This document shows, one piece after another, positions 9,009 to 18,813 of a stretch of DNA of 64,000 nt. The stretch lies in the NCBI RefSeq assembly GCF_041929205.1, contig NZ_JBHFNT010000288.1; one strand, 5' to 3'. Numbering within the stretch: the stretch's first letter is position 1; the number at the start of each line of letters is the position of its first letter. Made by a program: the position numbers and the translations under genes. The notes beneath the pieces were generated by a model. The model ran no database searches, was not told the origin of the DNA, and worked only from the letters and a program-made list of their open reading frames with translations. Source of the DNA: Floridanema evergladense (GTDB lineage: Bacteria; Cyanobacteriota; Cyanobacteriia; Cyanobacteriales; Aerosakkonemataceae).

Positions 9009-9318
9009 TGCTTCCCCTGAAAAAGAAAAGTTCTAGCCTTGTTGATTGAGTTTTCAGAGGTAAAATATCACTGAAATCCCAAAATGCAAAACCAAAGACT
9101 TTTCTGATACCTTAAGTTAACTTTAGTTTAGCTGGATTTTTTGATGTTACTGATGTAGGGCGTTATACCTAATTTTGTAGTAGAGTAAGTCAGAGAGTAA
9201 ATTCTGATTCTGCGATCGCTAATGTCAAATGGTTATATCGCATAAAAAAATAATGCTACAGATTTCTCCCCACCTCCCCATTAGTTATTTGTAGCAAATA
9301 TTTGGGTATTCGATATTA
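9009..9318. other. Intergenic spacer without recognised features
   Basis: This spacer lies upstream of the minus-strand pentapeptide gene and downstream of the minus-strand Ig-like/propeller gene. It has one HIP1 copy and AT-rich stretches. I see no coding frame, hairpin with T-run, or RNA gene. Confidence 0.4.
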
Positions 9319-10830
9319 CTAAGGTAGCCAAACAGGACGAACTCCGGTGATGGGTAGTTCTTCTGGGTTAGAAGTGGTTGAGGTTTCGGTGGTATTAATT
9401 GAAGAAATCGGTAATAACCATAATTTACTAGTAACAATTGCTGCATTGTCATCTGTTCTTACTGCATCAGACATTCCAGCTGCGGGTTGTGGTGTAATTA
9501 ATGGTTGGTCAAATAATAAAGCAATTCCATCAGGGGATAAATTCATTCGCACTTGTCTTTGATTGGAAGAGAATTCTAATAGTTTTTTAGTTTCTCCAGT
9601 TTTAAGGTTAATGGCAACAACGTATGGTTGTTCTTGATATTGATCGCCAGGGACAAGTTGAGTGAGTAAACAATAGAGAATTTCGCCTGTAGGGTCGAAT
9701 TCTGCATCGAGTATGGAACCATTAATGCGTTGTAATTCTTTTTCTGTACCTTGAGTATTAACGAGGAATAGCGATCGCGTAAAGTCCTGATTAAATTTTA
9801 CTGTAGCGGCAGCTAAACCATTGCGAGAAAAGGCTAAAATTGAGCCATATTTGGGTAAAAAATCTAATGGTTGATCTTGAGAACCTGTTAAGGGAACGAT
9901 CGCCAATCCTTCCCCTTGAGTCACAGCTAAAGCTTTGCTATCTGGAGTAATTAAAAAGTCGCCTCCGGGTTTTCCTGGTAAAGGTTTTGGTGCAGAATTA
10001 GGTTGTAAAGTCCAGATTCCAAACTCTCCAGGGTTGCGACGACTCACTAGCTGCATTACGATCGTTTCCCCGTCAGGAGATAAATCAAATTTCAAAATTT
10101 GATAATCTTTGTTGTCTAAAACTAACTTTAGTTTACCTGCTGTTTCTTGAGAAGCGGTTTGTGGATCTGGTGGATTAGTACGAATACCAGTTGTTACTTC
10201 ATAAATTTTGGCTTGGAGAGCGCCTTGACGTTGAGAATTGCGATCGTTAGCCAGAAATAAGATCCGATCGCCTTGAGGATATAATTTAAAGTCCGATACT
10301 ACTAAATCTGGCGGAGTTAGGGCAATTGGTTTAGGTTCATTAGCGCTGAGATTTACTAACATTAATTCTCCTGAATTTTGCCCTTCTACACCTATGTAAG
10401 CAAATCCGCGATCGCGAGTGCGAAATTTCGCAGAAAAAGGTTGAAGAATTGCGCCTGCTTTTCCCGAATTACTATATTTATCAGTTGCTTTTTCTAAACT
10501 TAGTTGATACTCCATCCCATAAGGAGCCGGAGAAATTAAAGTGTAAACTAACCTACGTCCTGCCCAGCTAAATTTCCCTGGTAATGGTGGATTAATTTTC
10601 AAATTTTCTTCTACGCTGGCGCGATCCATTGGACGAGTAAAGGTAATTACAAAACGATCGTGTTCTACACCAATTTGTTTATCTTGCCAGGTAAAACTTC
10701 GGACGTGAGGTACTGAGCGATCGCCCTGAAATAGGAGAATAGCAATAGCTATAGTCAGTACTCCGATGAGTGTGATGGCAATGCGATCGAGGGATTGAAT
10801 AGATTTAAATTTGATCATTCTATCGATCAT
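9319..10830 (-). CDS. Membrane-anchored Ig-like and beta-propeller protein
   Basis: One transmembrane segment (about residues 17-35) anchors the protein, with the bulk probably outside the cytoplasmic membrane. Residues ~55-135 resemble a bacterial Ig-like (SbsA/Big_5 type) domain: FVITFTRPMDRASVEENLKI and YQLSLEKATD. The remainder reads as a WD40/TolB-like propeller with repeated phrases such as LSPDGETIVMQL and MNLSPDGIALLF. It starts three bases after the stop of the TIGR03943 gene, so it is the last member of a three-gene operon with the DUF318 permease. An ATG four codons in (10818) is an alternative start. Function is unknown; the context suggests a periplasmic accessory to the permease, which is inference. 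Confidence 0.85.
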   Translation of the reverse strand: MIDRMIKFKSIQSLDRIAITLIGVLTIAIAILLFQGDRSVPHVRSFTWQDKQIGVEHDRFVITFTRPMDRASVEENLKINPPLPGKFSWAGRRLVYTLISPAPYGMEYQLSLEKATDKYSNSGKAGAILQPFSAKFRTRDRGFAYIGVEGQNSGELMLVNLSANEPKPIALTPPDLVVSDFKLYPQGDRILFLANDRNSQRQGALQAKIYEVTTGIRTNPPDPQTASQETAGKLKLVLDNKDYQILKFDLSPDGETIVMQLVSRRNPGEFGIWTLQPNSAPKPLPGKPGGDFLITPDSKALAVTQGEGLAIVPLTGSQDQPLDFLPKYGSILAFSRNGLAAATVKFNQDFTRSLFLVNTQGTEKELQRINGSILDAEFDPTGEILYCLLTQLVPGDQYQEQPYVVAINLKTGETKKLLEFSSNQRQVRMNLSPDGIALLFDQPLITPQPAAGMSDAVRTDDNAAIVTSKLWLLPISSINTTETSTTSNPEELPITGVRPVWLP

Positions 10831-10833
10831 TGT

Positions 10834-11628
10834 TTAATAATCGTAAGGATTTTTCGGTTGAGGAATTGGAGTTATGGAGTTAGCGTTAATAACTAACTGA
10901 CGTTTACCTGAAAGAGTTTCTGTAATCATCTCACCTTCTACATTTAACCAGGTATCGGGAGCAAAGCTGCTGCGAGATGAGGTAAGTTTAACTGGCAAAC
11001 CTACGGGATAGGCATCTGCGGCACAGCAAGTAATAACAAATCGAGATAGTAACAGATAATTATCAGGTAGTTGTGCGGGATGAATGACAAATCCTTCTAC
11101 TTTTACTTTTTGTCCAGTGTAAGCGTCTGGTTCTGGATAAACATTTAAGGTTCTTACCCAGTCAATCAAGGTACGTTGTTCGGGATGTTTAGCGATTTTA
11201 AATTCTCTAGGTTGAGCGCGAGTCATTAGCAAAGTGTCAGTAACGCCTCGTTGTAAAGCTATTTGGCTAGTAAATATCTTAGGCGAAATTAAGAAGCCTA
11301 AAATTGCTGCTGTTATTAGGATGATGCTGCTTACACCTGGGGGAAATAGGGTGATATGTTGCTCTGATTGTGGGGGAATATTTTTCCGATTTGGTCGATT
11401 TTTAAGATGTGGCTTGAGCATAATCCATGCTTTACTGCCACCGATCGCCAATAACCCAACACTTCCAAAAAGTACTAACCAAAAATAATCCGGGTGAATT
11501 AGTAAACCGAGTTGGTCTGTGAGCCAATATTTTAACAGTAAAATTCCCCAAGCGATAATGGCGATCGCATCTAGCCAGGGTACAAGAGATTGATTGATTT
11601 TCAGTTTTTTCTTAAGTGTAAAAGTCAT
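10834..11628 (-). CDS. TIGR03943 family permease partner (DUF1980)
   Basis: The N-terminal half has three hydrophobic segments (about residues 15-35, 42-62 and 95-115). The C-terminal half carries the DUF1980 region with GQKVKVEGFVIHPAQLP and the conserved FVITCCAADAYPVGLPV. This family is usually encoded beside DUF318 permeases, and here it follows that gene with a 75-base gap. Together they are thought to form an export or uptake complex, but the substrate is unknown. The Cys-Cys pair and the CECG motif in the permease suggest metal or thiol chemistry (inference). Confidence 0.92.
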   Translation of the reverse strand: MTFTLKKKLKINQSLVPWLDAIAIIAWGILLLKYWLTDQLGLLIHPDYFWLVLFGSVGLLAIGGSKAWIMLKPHLKNRPNRKNIPPQSEQHITLFPPGVSSIILITAAILGFLISPKIFTSQIALQRGVTDTLLMTRAQPREFKIAKHPEQRTLIDWVRTLNVYPEPDAYTGQKVKVEGFVIHPAQLPDNYLLLSRFVITCCAADAYPVGLPVKLTSSRSSFAPDTWLNVEGEMITETLSGKRQLVINANSITPIPQPKNPYDY

Positions 11629-11703
11629 CGGGGAACACTGATAGTTAAGGGAACGAGATTAGTTAGCGATCGAGAATCATGGTGGTTAAATTTAGTAGGG
11701 TTT

Positions 11704-12747
11704 TTAATAAATCATTTGATAAATTAAGGTGAACAAAAATGTGAGTTGCGCTGCTAAAGCAAAGATATAAATTATGGCTCTCGACTTAAAGATTGACAGC
11801 ATTAAGCCAATACCTTTGAGGTCAATCATCGGGCCAAAAATTAAAAATGCTAAGAGGGAAGCGGGGGTAAATGCTGAGGCGAAGGAAAGAGCAAAAAATG
11901 AGTCTACTGTGGAGCAAATGGAAACAACTGCGGCTAATACCATCATGGCAATGATGGAGGTGATTGGCCCTTGTCCTAAGCTGAGAATTAGTTCGCGGGG
12001 AGCTGAGACTTGAATCACGGATGCGATCGCACTTCCCACAATCAAAACTGCCCCAAGTTCCCGCAATTCTAAGACGCTGTTATCTAAAAACAAACCTAAC
12101 CGATATTTGAGCGATTTCAAAGATTTCGTCGTCCCAACAGCAGCGGTCATGGGGAAGGTAGCCGTATCCATGCGAATAGTTTGACCTGAACCGGAAATTA
12201 AGAAGGTTCCTGACTGTAATAAGGCTGAGACAGGTGCTTCTCGCTGAGACACATCCGACCAATAACCGCGAGGTTTTTTGGTTGGACTCGGCATGGAGTT
12301 GACAACCGATGTTTGTAGTAGAGGTCTTAAGTCTGCTTGAGCACTAAATACCCAGCCAATAATGGTGGCAATAGCTAGGGAAAGGACGACGCGCAAAACG
12401 ACTATTTCTGGTTGGTCGCGGAAAGCTATCCAAGTTGCCCAAATTACAATCGGGTTAACTGTAGGTGCTGCTAACAAAAAGCCGATCGCTACTGGTGCCG
12501 ATACTCCTTGGGTAATTAACCTTCTGGCTACGGGTACGTTACCACACTCGCATACTGGAAACAGGAAACCGATTAAACTGCCAACGAAAGCACCCAATAA
12601 AGGGTTACGAGGTAAAACACTTGTCAATTTACGTTCGTCAATAAATAGTAGCAGCAAACCTGAAAATAACACTCCTAGTAGCAGGAAGGGTAAGGCTTCT
12701 ACTAGCAAGCTGAGAAATAGAGTGAAAGCATTGTGCAATTGATTCAT
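11704..12747 (-). CDS. DUF318 (UPF0718) family permease
   Basis: A polytopic membrane protein with about eight hydrophobic segments. The family signature is clear: FPVCECGNVPVARRLITQGVSAPVAIGFLLAAPTVNP is centred near residue 65, with a paired second half around CSTVDSFFALSFASAFTPASLLAFLIFGPMIDLKG. A polar, Ser/Thr-rich cytoplasmic loop lies between (about residues 140-205). It is the first gene of a three-gene minus-strand operon with the TIGR03943 protein and the Ig-like/propeller protein. Substrate is unknown; related YraQ-type permeases have been linked to metal or thiol-related transport. Confidence 0.93.
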   Translation of the reverse strand: MNQLHNAFTLFLSLLVEALPFLLLGVLFSGLLLLFIDERKLTSVLPRNPLLGAFVGSLIGFLFPVCECGNVPVARRLITQGVSAPVAIGFLLAAPTVNPIVIWATWIAFRDQPEIVVLRVVLSLAIATIIGWVFSAQADLRPLLQTSVVNSMPSPTKKPRGYWSDVSQREAPVSALLQSGTFLISGSGQTIRMDTATFPMTAAVGTTKSLKSLKYRLGLFLDNSVLELRELGAVLIVGSAIASVIQVSAPRELILSLGQGPITSIIAMMVLAAVVSICSTVDSFFALSFASAFTPASLLAFLIFGPMIDLKGIGLMLSIFKSRAIIYIFALAAQLTFLFTLIYQMIY

Positions 12748-13106
12748 TGGGTTCCTAGCGGAGGACGTTGTTTACCAGTGGAGATTGTCAAGATATTTTA
12801 ACGAATCCAGCTGGTTCTCAAAACGGTATATCTGCTGACAGCGGCAATACATTGGGAAACAGAAATTTCTCCAGGAGGAGAAGGCTAATTACAGGGGTTT
12901 TCGGGCTGAAGATGAGCATAGCGGTTGTCTGGTTATGATTAGTTTAAGTGTAAATCTTCACTCGTAAGTGGGATTTATTTTTCTGCCTTAAGGTAGATAG
13001 TAATTTTATAGGTGACTTGAATCACAAAAATATATTGACGCTGGTCACTGGAAATTATTACCTTAGTTCGTGTAAGTATCTGAAAATTTTTACACCCAGA
13101 ATAACT
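12748..13106. other. Divergent intergenic region
   Basis: This spacer lies between the minus-strand permease operon and the plus-strand gene at 13107, so promoters for both should be here. An open frame extends upstream of 13107 to a TTG at 13017, but has no ribosome binding site. No hairpin with T-run or RNA gene was recognised. Confidence 0.4.
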
Positions 13107-13583
13107 ATGTCGCAATTAGCTCAACTGAATCGCAGGTCTTCCAGGCTGATTGAACTAAGTTTCGATCATTTAAAGCTATTTGAGCCTGTTATGGCTCAAT
13201 ATAAGGATTTGGGGCTAGAATTTCAAGGGGCGATCGCCTTAAAACCATCCAATCCAGAGTTTTTCACCCAATCTAGCAGCATAGTACTGATGCCCCAGGG
13301 AAATAAAATGCTCATAACTACCAATTTTAAAAATCCCGTTGCATTAGTTCGCGCCCAAGTCTGTGGTAGTGATTTAATTGTTTTAACTACTTATGATGCT
13401 CGCGGCAATCTGCTCGATCGGGTCAGTAAGCCAGCTGATGTTTCATTAGGTGTGTCATATACTACACAAACAAAAACTGGCTCTACGTGGTTAAAATCAA
13501 AACAAAGGGGTATTACTAAGGTTGAGTTACATTCTTGTACTCCGTTTACTTTGTCAAACTTTAGTTTTCTGGGGATAGCTTAA
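13107..13583 (+). CDS. Hypothetical protein
   Basis: A soluble protein of about 158 residues that I do not recognise. The second half is beta-rich (GNKMLITTNFKNPVALVRAQVCGSDLIVLTTYDARG) and ends in an FxLSNFSFLGIA phrase, which suggests a jelly-roll or lectin-like sandwich; this is a visual impression only. The start is placed at ATG 13107 (MSQLAQLNRRSS) rather than the upstream TTG at 13017, whose added residues look unlike protein. No signal peptide is seen with this start. It stands alone between the permease operon and the signalling island. Confidence 0.65.
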   Translation: MSQLAQLNRRSSRLIELSFDHLKLFEPVMAQYKDLGLEFQGAIALKPSNPEFFTQSSSIVLMPQGNKMLITTNFKNPVALVRAQVCGSDLIVLTTYDARGNLLDRVSKPADVSLGVSYTTQTKTGSTWLKSKQRGITKVELHSCTPFTLSNFSFLGIA

Positions 13584-13765
13584 CTGGGTTTTGGTTGATT
13601 CAATGGGTGCTTCTACTTTATTATTAATTCGTTTGATTAATGAATTATTTAAGGATCAATTTCTAAACAATTTTCCCTTTATTATTCTCAGAAATTATGA
13701 CTAAGTAATTGAAAAATTAGTAAATTAACCTCTTTTACTAACCAATTAGTTTTTTATTATCTGAG

Positions 13766-14791
13766 ATGCAACCTTTAAGCTTAGAATCAACTCTGCAAGA
13801 TTTAACTCTGTACGATTTTACTATAGAAAGTGGAACTTTAAGTAAAACAGTAATTACAGGTTTTGAAAAGGATTATTTACTACCCGGAGTAGTAATTACA
13901 GAAAATGGTCAACTTTGGGGAATGATTTCTCGACGGGAATTTTTAGAAAGAATGAGTCGTCCCTATAGTTTAGAATTATTCTCCCGACGACCAATTAGTA
14001 GTTTATATAGTTTGTCTAGACAAGAACCTTTAGTTTTGCCCAGCGATACTTTAATTGTGACAGCAGCAAAGCGGTCTTTGTGGCGATCGCCAGAATTAGT
14101 TTATGAACCAGTTATAGTAGAGGTAAACCCAAAAGAATATAGATTGTTAGATGTCCATCAATTATTAGTAGCACAATCAGATATTCATGAATTAGCTAAT
14201 TTACTAATTAGAGAACTTTACAACAAAATAGAAAAAGCCAATCAAGAATTACAGCGATTAGCCACTGTTGACGGTCTGACAAATTTGGCTAATCGCAGAC
14301 AATTCGATCAATATTTATCCCAACAATGGCAACAAATGCGACGACATATAGATTGGTTGTCCTTGGTCATTGTCGATGTGGATTATTTTAAACTTTACAA
14401 TGATAATTACGGACATTTAGCGGGCGATTTTTGTTTACAAGAAGTAGCTAAAGCCATTAAAAATAGTATCAACCGAAGTACTGATTTAGTAGCAAGATAT
14501 GGCGGAGAAGAATTTGCTGTGATTTTACCTGCAACTTCTGCTGAAGGTGCGATTTTTTTAGCAGAAAAAATAATTAAAAATGTACGAACGCTAGAAATTG
14601 CCCATGAAAAATCCCCGATTTCGTCTTATGTAACAGTTAGTTTAGGCGTGGCGAGCATGATTCCTGATTTAGAAATGACTCCAGCTAATTTGATTACCTC
14701 AGCAGATGAAGCGTTGTATGCGGCTAAGGCTTCAGGACGCGATCGCTACATCCTACACTCTTCATTAAGAGAACAGCAAGTTCATCATTAA
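13766..14791 (+). CDS. Diguanylate cyclase with CBS-like input domain
   Basis: Residues ~1-145 form an input domain resembling a CBS pair (LPGVVITENGQLWGMISRREFLERMSR and PVIVEVNPKEYRLLDVHQLLVAQS). It is shared with the next two genes. A short coiled coil leads into a GGDEF domain (~165-330) with the active signature RYGGEEFAVILP and an RSTD inhibitory site exactly five residues before it, so the enzyme should make c-di-GMP and be product-inhibited. The metal Asp motif VIVDVDYFKLYND is intact. No membrane segment is present. What the CBS-like domain senses is unknown; adenosyl nucleotides are the usual ligands of true CBS pairs. Confidence 0.93.
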   Translation: MQPLSLESTLQDLTLYDFTIESGTLSKTVITGFEKDYLLPGVVITENGQLWGMISRREFLERMSRPYSLELFSRRPISSLYSLSRQEPLVLPSDTLIVTAAKRSLWRSPELVYEPVIVEVNPKEYRLLDVHQLLVAQSDIHELANLLIRELYNKIEKANQELQRLATVDGLTNLANRRQFDQYLSQQWQQMRRHIDWLSLVIVDVDYFKLYNDNYGHLAGDFCLQEVAKAIKNSINRSTDLVARYGGEEFAVILPATSAEGAIFLAEKIIKNVRTLEIAHEKSPISSYVTVSLGVASMIPDLEMTPANLITSADEALYAAKASGRDRYILHSSLREQQVHH

Positions 14792-15006
14792 TAAATTAAT
14801 TTTTTCCCTTTATTCGTGATTAATCTATATCCGCAAAGAGATAATATATCTTTAATTTAATTTTAAGTTAAGAAAACTTTGTCTTTAATTTAACTCTTGT
14901 TTTAGATAAAAAAATCAACAATCAATTTTCTATTAACTGGATTAAGGTGCTAAATTGGATACAATAGGGTGTCAAATTTTGCGGAAAATTGCTTGATAGA
15001 TTTCTT

Positions 15007-16353
15007 ATGCTTACATTAAAACATTTAGCCGACGAAATACCAAATTTAATACCACCAGGAATGGAGAACTTATCTTTAGATTCTACCCTTCAAGAGCTAT
15101 CGCTTTATGATTTGAGTATCGAAAGCAGTCAACCAGGGAAAGAAGTCGCAAAAGCTTTAGAGGCGAATTCTTTGCTACCAGGAGCTATTGTCTTAGAAGA
15201 AGGTCAACTTTTAGGGATGATTTCCCGACGCAAGTTTTTAGAAGCTATGAGCCGACCTTACGGGCTAGAATTATTTATGAAAAGACCAATCAAATCTTTA
15301 TATTCATTAATCTCTACAGATACTTTAATTATTCCTTGTAATACATTAATTGTAGAGACAGCTAAACGGTGTTTGCAACGTTCCCCAGAGTTAGTTGACG
15401 AACCAATTGTAGTAGAAGTAGAGCCGCAAGTTTACCGAATATTAGATATTCATCAATTACTAGTTGCTCAATCATACATTCACGAATTAGCAACTAACGT
15501 GATTAATCAACAAACAAAATCCCAAATGTTGCAAACAGAAAAAATGGCAAGTTTAGGGCAGATGGTAGCGGGAGTAGCGCATGAAATTTTGAATCCGGTC
15601 AACTTTATTGCCGGAAACATAGAATATTTAGCCAACTACAGTCAAGATTTAATTAATTTACTTGCAGCTTATGAAGCAGAAGTCGATCCTGTACCTGAAA
15701 GAGTGAGCGAGTTACTAGAAGAGATAGAGCTTGACTTTTTGAAAGATGATATGCAGCAAGTTATTAATAGTATGAGATTAGGGGCAGAACGGTTAGTCAA
15801 AATTATTAATAGTTTGCGTAACTTTTCTCATATCGGAGAGGGACAACAAAAGGCTATAGATATACATGAATGCTTAGAGAGTACGTTGTTAATTTTACAC
15901 AATCGTGTTAAGTACAAGATTGAGCTAGTGAAAAATTACGGCAAAGTACCTGCGGTGAATTGTTATTCTGGGCAGTTAAGTCAAGTATTTGTCAACATTA
16001 TTGGTAATGCTATTGATGCCCTCGTGGAAAAAGTTGCTGTTGCGCCTAAAACATGGCAAGCACAAATTACTCTTACTACAGAAGTTGTGGAAGATGAAGA
16101 AAAATCATGGGCTGTTGTTCGCATTAGTGATAATGGGCCAGGTATTCCTTTGGAAATTCAGGGGCGAATTTTTGAAACTTTTTTTACTACCAAGCCAGTA
16201 GGTAAGGGAACTGGATTAGGCTTGGCGATCAGCCATCAAATTATTACGGAAAACCATCAGGGTAAGTTGAATGTGCGATCGCAAAGTAACAAGATGGAAG
16301 ACTTTTCTAACACGATTAATACTGAATTCGAGATTATGCTGCCATTAGATTAA
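15007..16353 (+). CDS. Histidine kinase with CBS-like input domain
   Basis: The N-terminal ~165 residues are a close paralogue of the input domain of the preceding diguanylate cyclase (SLDSTLQELSLYDLSIESS, MISRRKFLEAMSRPYGLELF). A kinase core follows: the H box EKMASLGQMVAGVAHEILNPVNFI, the N box NIIGNAIDAL, the G1 box DNGPGIP, and FFTTKP followed by GTGLGLAIS. All residues needed for activity are present. The start is set at ATG 15007; a TTG at 14989 would add six residues. It is an orphan kinase with no receiver gene beside it. Its partner may be one of the receivers in the 36-53 kb operon (inference). Confidence 0.92.
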   Translation: MLTLKHLADEIPNLIPPGMENLSLDSTLQELSLYDLSIESSQPGKEVAKALEANSLLPGAIVLEEGQLLGMISRRKFLEAMSRPYGLELFMKRPIKSLYSLISTDTLIIPCNTLIVETAKRCLQRSPELVDEPIVVEVEPQVYRILDIHQLLVAQSYIHELATNVINQQTKSQMLQTEKMASLGQMVAGVAHEILNPVNFIAGNIEYLANYSQDLINLLAAYEAEVDPVPERVSELLEEIELDFLKDDMQQVINSMRLGAERLVKIINSLRNFSHIGEGQQKAIDIHECLESTLLILHNRVKYKIELVKNYGKVPAVNCYSGQLSQVFVNIIGNAIDALVEKVAVAPKTWQAQITLTTEVVEDEEKSWAVVRISDNGPGIPLEIQGRIFETFFTTKPVGKGTGLGLAISHQIITENHQGKLNVRSQSNKMEDFSNTINTEFEIMLPLD

Positions 16354-16563
16354 GAAGCAGGCGAGATCGAGCAAAATAAATTAAAACTCTATAATTTATT
16401 CGGTAGTTAAAATCAGTGAAGGTGGTAGGCTATTGGGTGAAAATATCATATAGTAAGCAAAGTAAAGGTTAGGGCATTCTTACACCAACCCATTGCTTGT
16501 ATTGGCTTTTACCTTCTGCCTGCTGCTATAAGTGATTAGGTTATTTAACTTTCGTTAGAGATT

Positions 16564-17964
16564 GTGTCAAAAAAATTTATTTCGTCTCCTTATCTATCTG
16601 AAGCAGATAATCAGGATCTCTCGATTGACTCCACCTTGAGTACACTACCGCTGTACTCATTTGCAGCTGATGTAAATTGCTTTCCTGCGGAAGTTGTGGA
16701 AGTGTTGGAGAAACATAGCAAACTACCGGGAGTGATTTTATTAGATCGAGGTAAGTTTGTGGGCATGATTTCACGGTTGCGTCTGTTAGAATGTTTAGTT
16801 TTAACTGCTAAACAGGATTTATTGTTTAAAAAAACACTACAGTTTATTTATAATTACGCTCGCACTGATGTTTTAATTCTGCCTGAAACTATGCCAATTT
16901 TAGCAGCTGCACAAATGGCATTACGGCGATCGTCCGAACTCTTAGGAGAGCCGATCGTTGTTCAATCAGAAACGCAAGATTATAAGTTATTAGATATTCA
17001 TGAGTTAAACATTGCTCACTGGCAAATTCGGGGAATTGAAACTCAAGTACGCTACGAAAGAACACAGGTGCAATTAATTCAAAGTGAAAAAATGGCTAAT
17101 TTAGGGCGTTTGGTGGATGGAGTAGCGCACGAAATTTTAGATCCTGTAGGTTTTATTTGGGGAAATTTAAGTCATATTTCAACTTACACCGAAAGCTTAT
17201 TACAATTAATTTCTGCCCATGAAGAATTTCTGCCAAAAGTGCCTGAAAAAATTTTGGAATTAAAAGATGAGATCGAATTTGATTTTTTAAAACAAGATTT
17301 GCCCAGAGCAATTAAAAGTGTTAAAGGCGGTGCAGAGCGATTAAAAAAATTAGTCAGTAGTTTACAGAACTTTTGCCATATTGATGAAGTTTATCCTAAA
17401 CCTGCCGATCTACACGCTATGTTAGATAGTATCATTTTATTGTTTCAAAGCCGATTAAAAAGCGAAATTGGAATTTTTAAACAATATGGCAATTTACCGC
17501 CAATAACTTGTTTTGCCGGACAATTAAATCAAGTATTTATGAATATTCTGAGTGATGCTGTAGATAATTTATTGAATCAAGCAGCTTACCAAGAGTTTAC
17601 AAAAGAATTGCGTGGTGACAGACAAAGATTTTTTCCGCATAAACCATGTATTGTAATTAAAACTACGGTTGATTCTCCTGAACCTGCATCTAATCCTGAA
17701 TCTTTAGGGTCACGTTGGGTTTCCATTATAATTGCGGATAATGGCCCTAGTTTATCGCCTAGCGCACTCAAGCAAATTTTAGATTCTTTTTCTGTAGAGA
17801 AACGGGCGGAAAAAGAAACAAGCTTAGCGGTGAGTTACCAAATTATTACGGCTAAACATGGAGGAAAGTTGTTGGTTCGATCGGCAAATAGTAAAGATAA
17901 TTTAAACTCAGAACTATTTTCTGATACGGGTAGAGAGTTTGAAATTCTTTTACCTTTAGTCTAA
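16564..17964 (+). CDS. Degenerate histidine kinase with CBS-like input domain
   Basis: The same architecture as the preceding gene: a CBS-like input domain (~20-170) and a kinase-like half. The phospho-accepting His remains (VAHEILDPVGFI), but the ATP-binding lid is eroded. The N-box Asn is Asp (NILSDAVDNL), the G1 motif reads DNGPSLS instead of DNGPGIP, and the G2 motif GTGLGLAIS is replaced by ETSLAVSYQ. A ~30-residue insertion precedes G1. The frame is open over 466 residues, so this looks like a maintained pseudokinase, perhaps a phosphotransfer partner of its neighbour. The start is a GTG with a weak ribosome binding site. Confidence 0.88.
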   Translation: MSKKFISSPYLSEADNQDLSIDSTLSTLPLYSFAADVNCFPAEVVEVLEKHSKLPGVILLDRGKFVGMISRLRLLECLVLTAKQDLLFKKTLQFIYNYARTDVLILPETMPILAAAQMALRRSSELLGEPIVVQSETQDYKLLDIHELNIAHWQIRGIETQVRYERTQVQLIQSEKMANLGRLVDGVAHEILDPVGFIWGNLSHISTYTESLLQLISAHEEFLPKVPEKILELKDEIEFDFLKQDLPRAIKSVKGGAERLKKLVSSLQNFCHIDEVYPKPADLHAMLDSIILLFQSRLKSEIGIFKQYGNLPPITCFAGQLNQVFMNILSDAVDNLLNQAAYQEFTKELRGDRQRFFPHKPCIVIKTTVDSPEPASNPESLGSRWVSIIIADNGPSLSPSALKQILDSFSVEKRAEKETSLAVSYQIITAKHGGKLLVRSANSKDNLNSELFSDTGREFEILLPLV

Positions 17965-17982
17965 AGTTATCAATTTCAATAT

Positions 17983-18810
17983 GTGTTGGATGTAGAATTA
18001 GTATGGAGAGAGAAAATTTTGTCAGTAGAAAGTCTAATTAACAACATACCTGGAGCTATTTATCGGCGATTGTATGATTGTGATTGGACGATGGAATTTA
18101 TTAGTGATGCGATCGCAGATATTTCCGGTTATGCCGCACTGGATTTTATAGATAATCGAATTAGAAGTTTCGCTAGTATTATTCATCCCAATGATAAAAA
18201 AAATATAGAGCAAAGTATTAGTGAAAGTATTAATTATGGGAAATCCTATATTTTGGAATATCAAATTATTCATGCAGATGGTAATATTAAATGGGTTTAT
18301 GAAAAAGGACAAGCAATTTTTTCTAATTTAGGAGAAGTTGAATATTTAGATGGGGCAATTTTTGATATTACCGATCGCAAAATAGCCGAATTAGCTTTGC
18401 GTGACAGCGAGTATCGTTATTACACGCTGACTAAATCCTCGCCAGTGGGTATATTTCGTATTGATAGACAAGGAAACTGTTTATATGTCAATGAAAGATG
18501 GTGTGAAATAGTAGGAATTAGCTTGGAAGAGGCATTAGATAAAGATTGGGTAGAAGCTATTTATTCTGATGACAGAGAGCGAGTTTTTCAAGAATTCGAT
18601 CCTTCAAGAAATAGAAATAAAAAACTATTAGTAACTATCACCCAAAGAATTCATCAATCTTTAAATTTAGAAGAAATTTTAAATACAACAGTGAGAGAAG
18701 TTAGGAAATTACTTAATAGCGATCGAGTTTTAGTTTACCGCATTTGGCAAGACGGAACAGGTAGTGTAGTCACGGAAGCAGTAGTTTCTGATTGTGAAGC
18801 AATTTTATAA
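17983..18810 (+). pseudogene. Truncated PAS-PAS-GAF sensor remnant
   Basis: A complete PAS domain with its PAC end (~15-135, closing in GAIFDITDRKIAELALRDSE) is followed by the first half of a second PAS (~140-205). It then jumps from DDRERVFQEFD into the linker TITQRIHQSLNLEEILNTTV and the first ~40 residues of a GAF domain, stopping at SDCEAIL. In intact cyanobacterial multi-sensor kinases the GAF domain continues and a kinase follows; here both are missing and the second PAS lacks its C-terminal half. The stop is three bases from the end of the convergent tenA gene. It starts 18 bases after the degenerate kinase, with a GTG. It could still be expressed as a short sensor, but decay of a larger kinase gene is likelier. 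Confidence 0.7.
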
Positions 18811-18813
18811 AAG

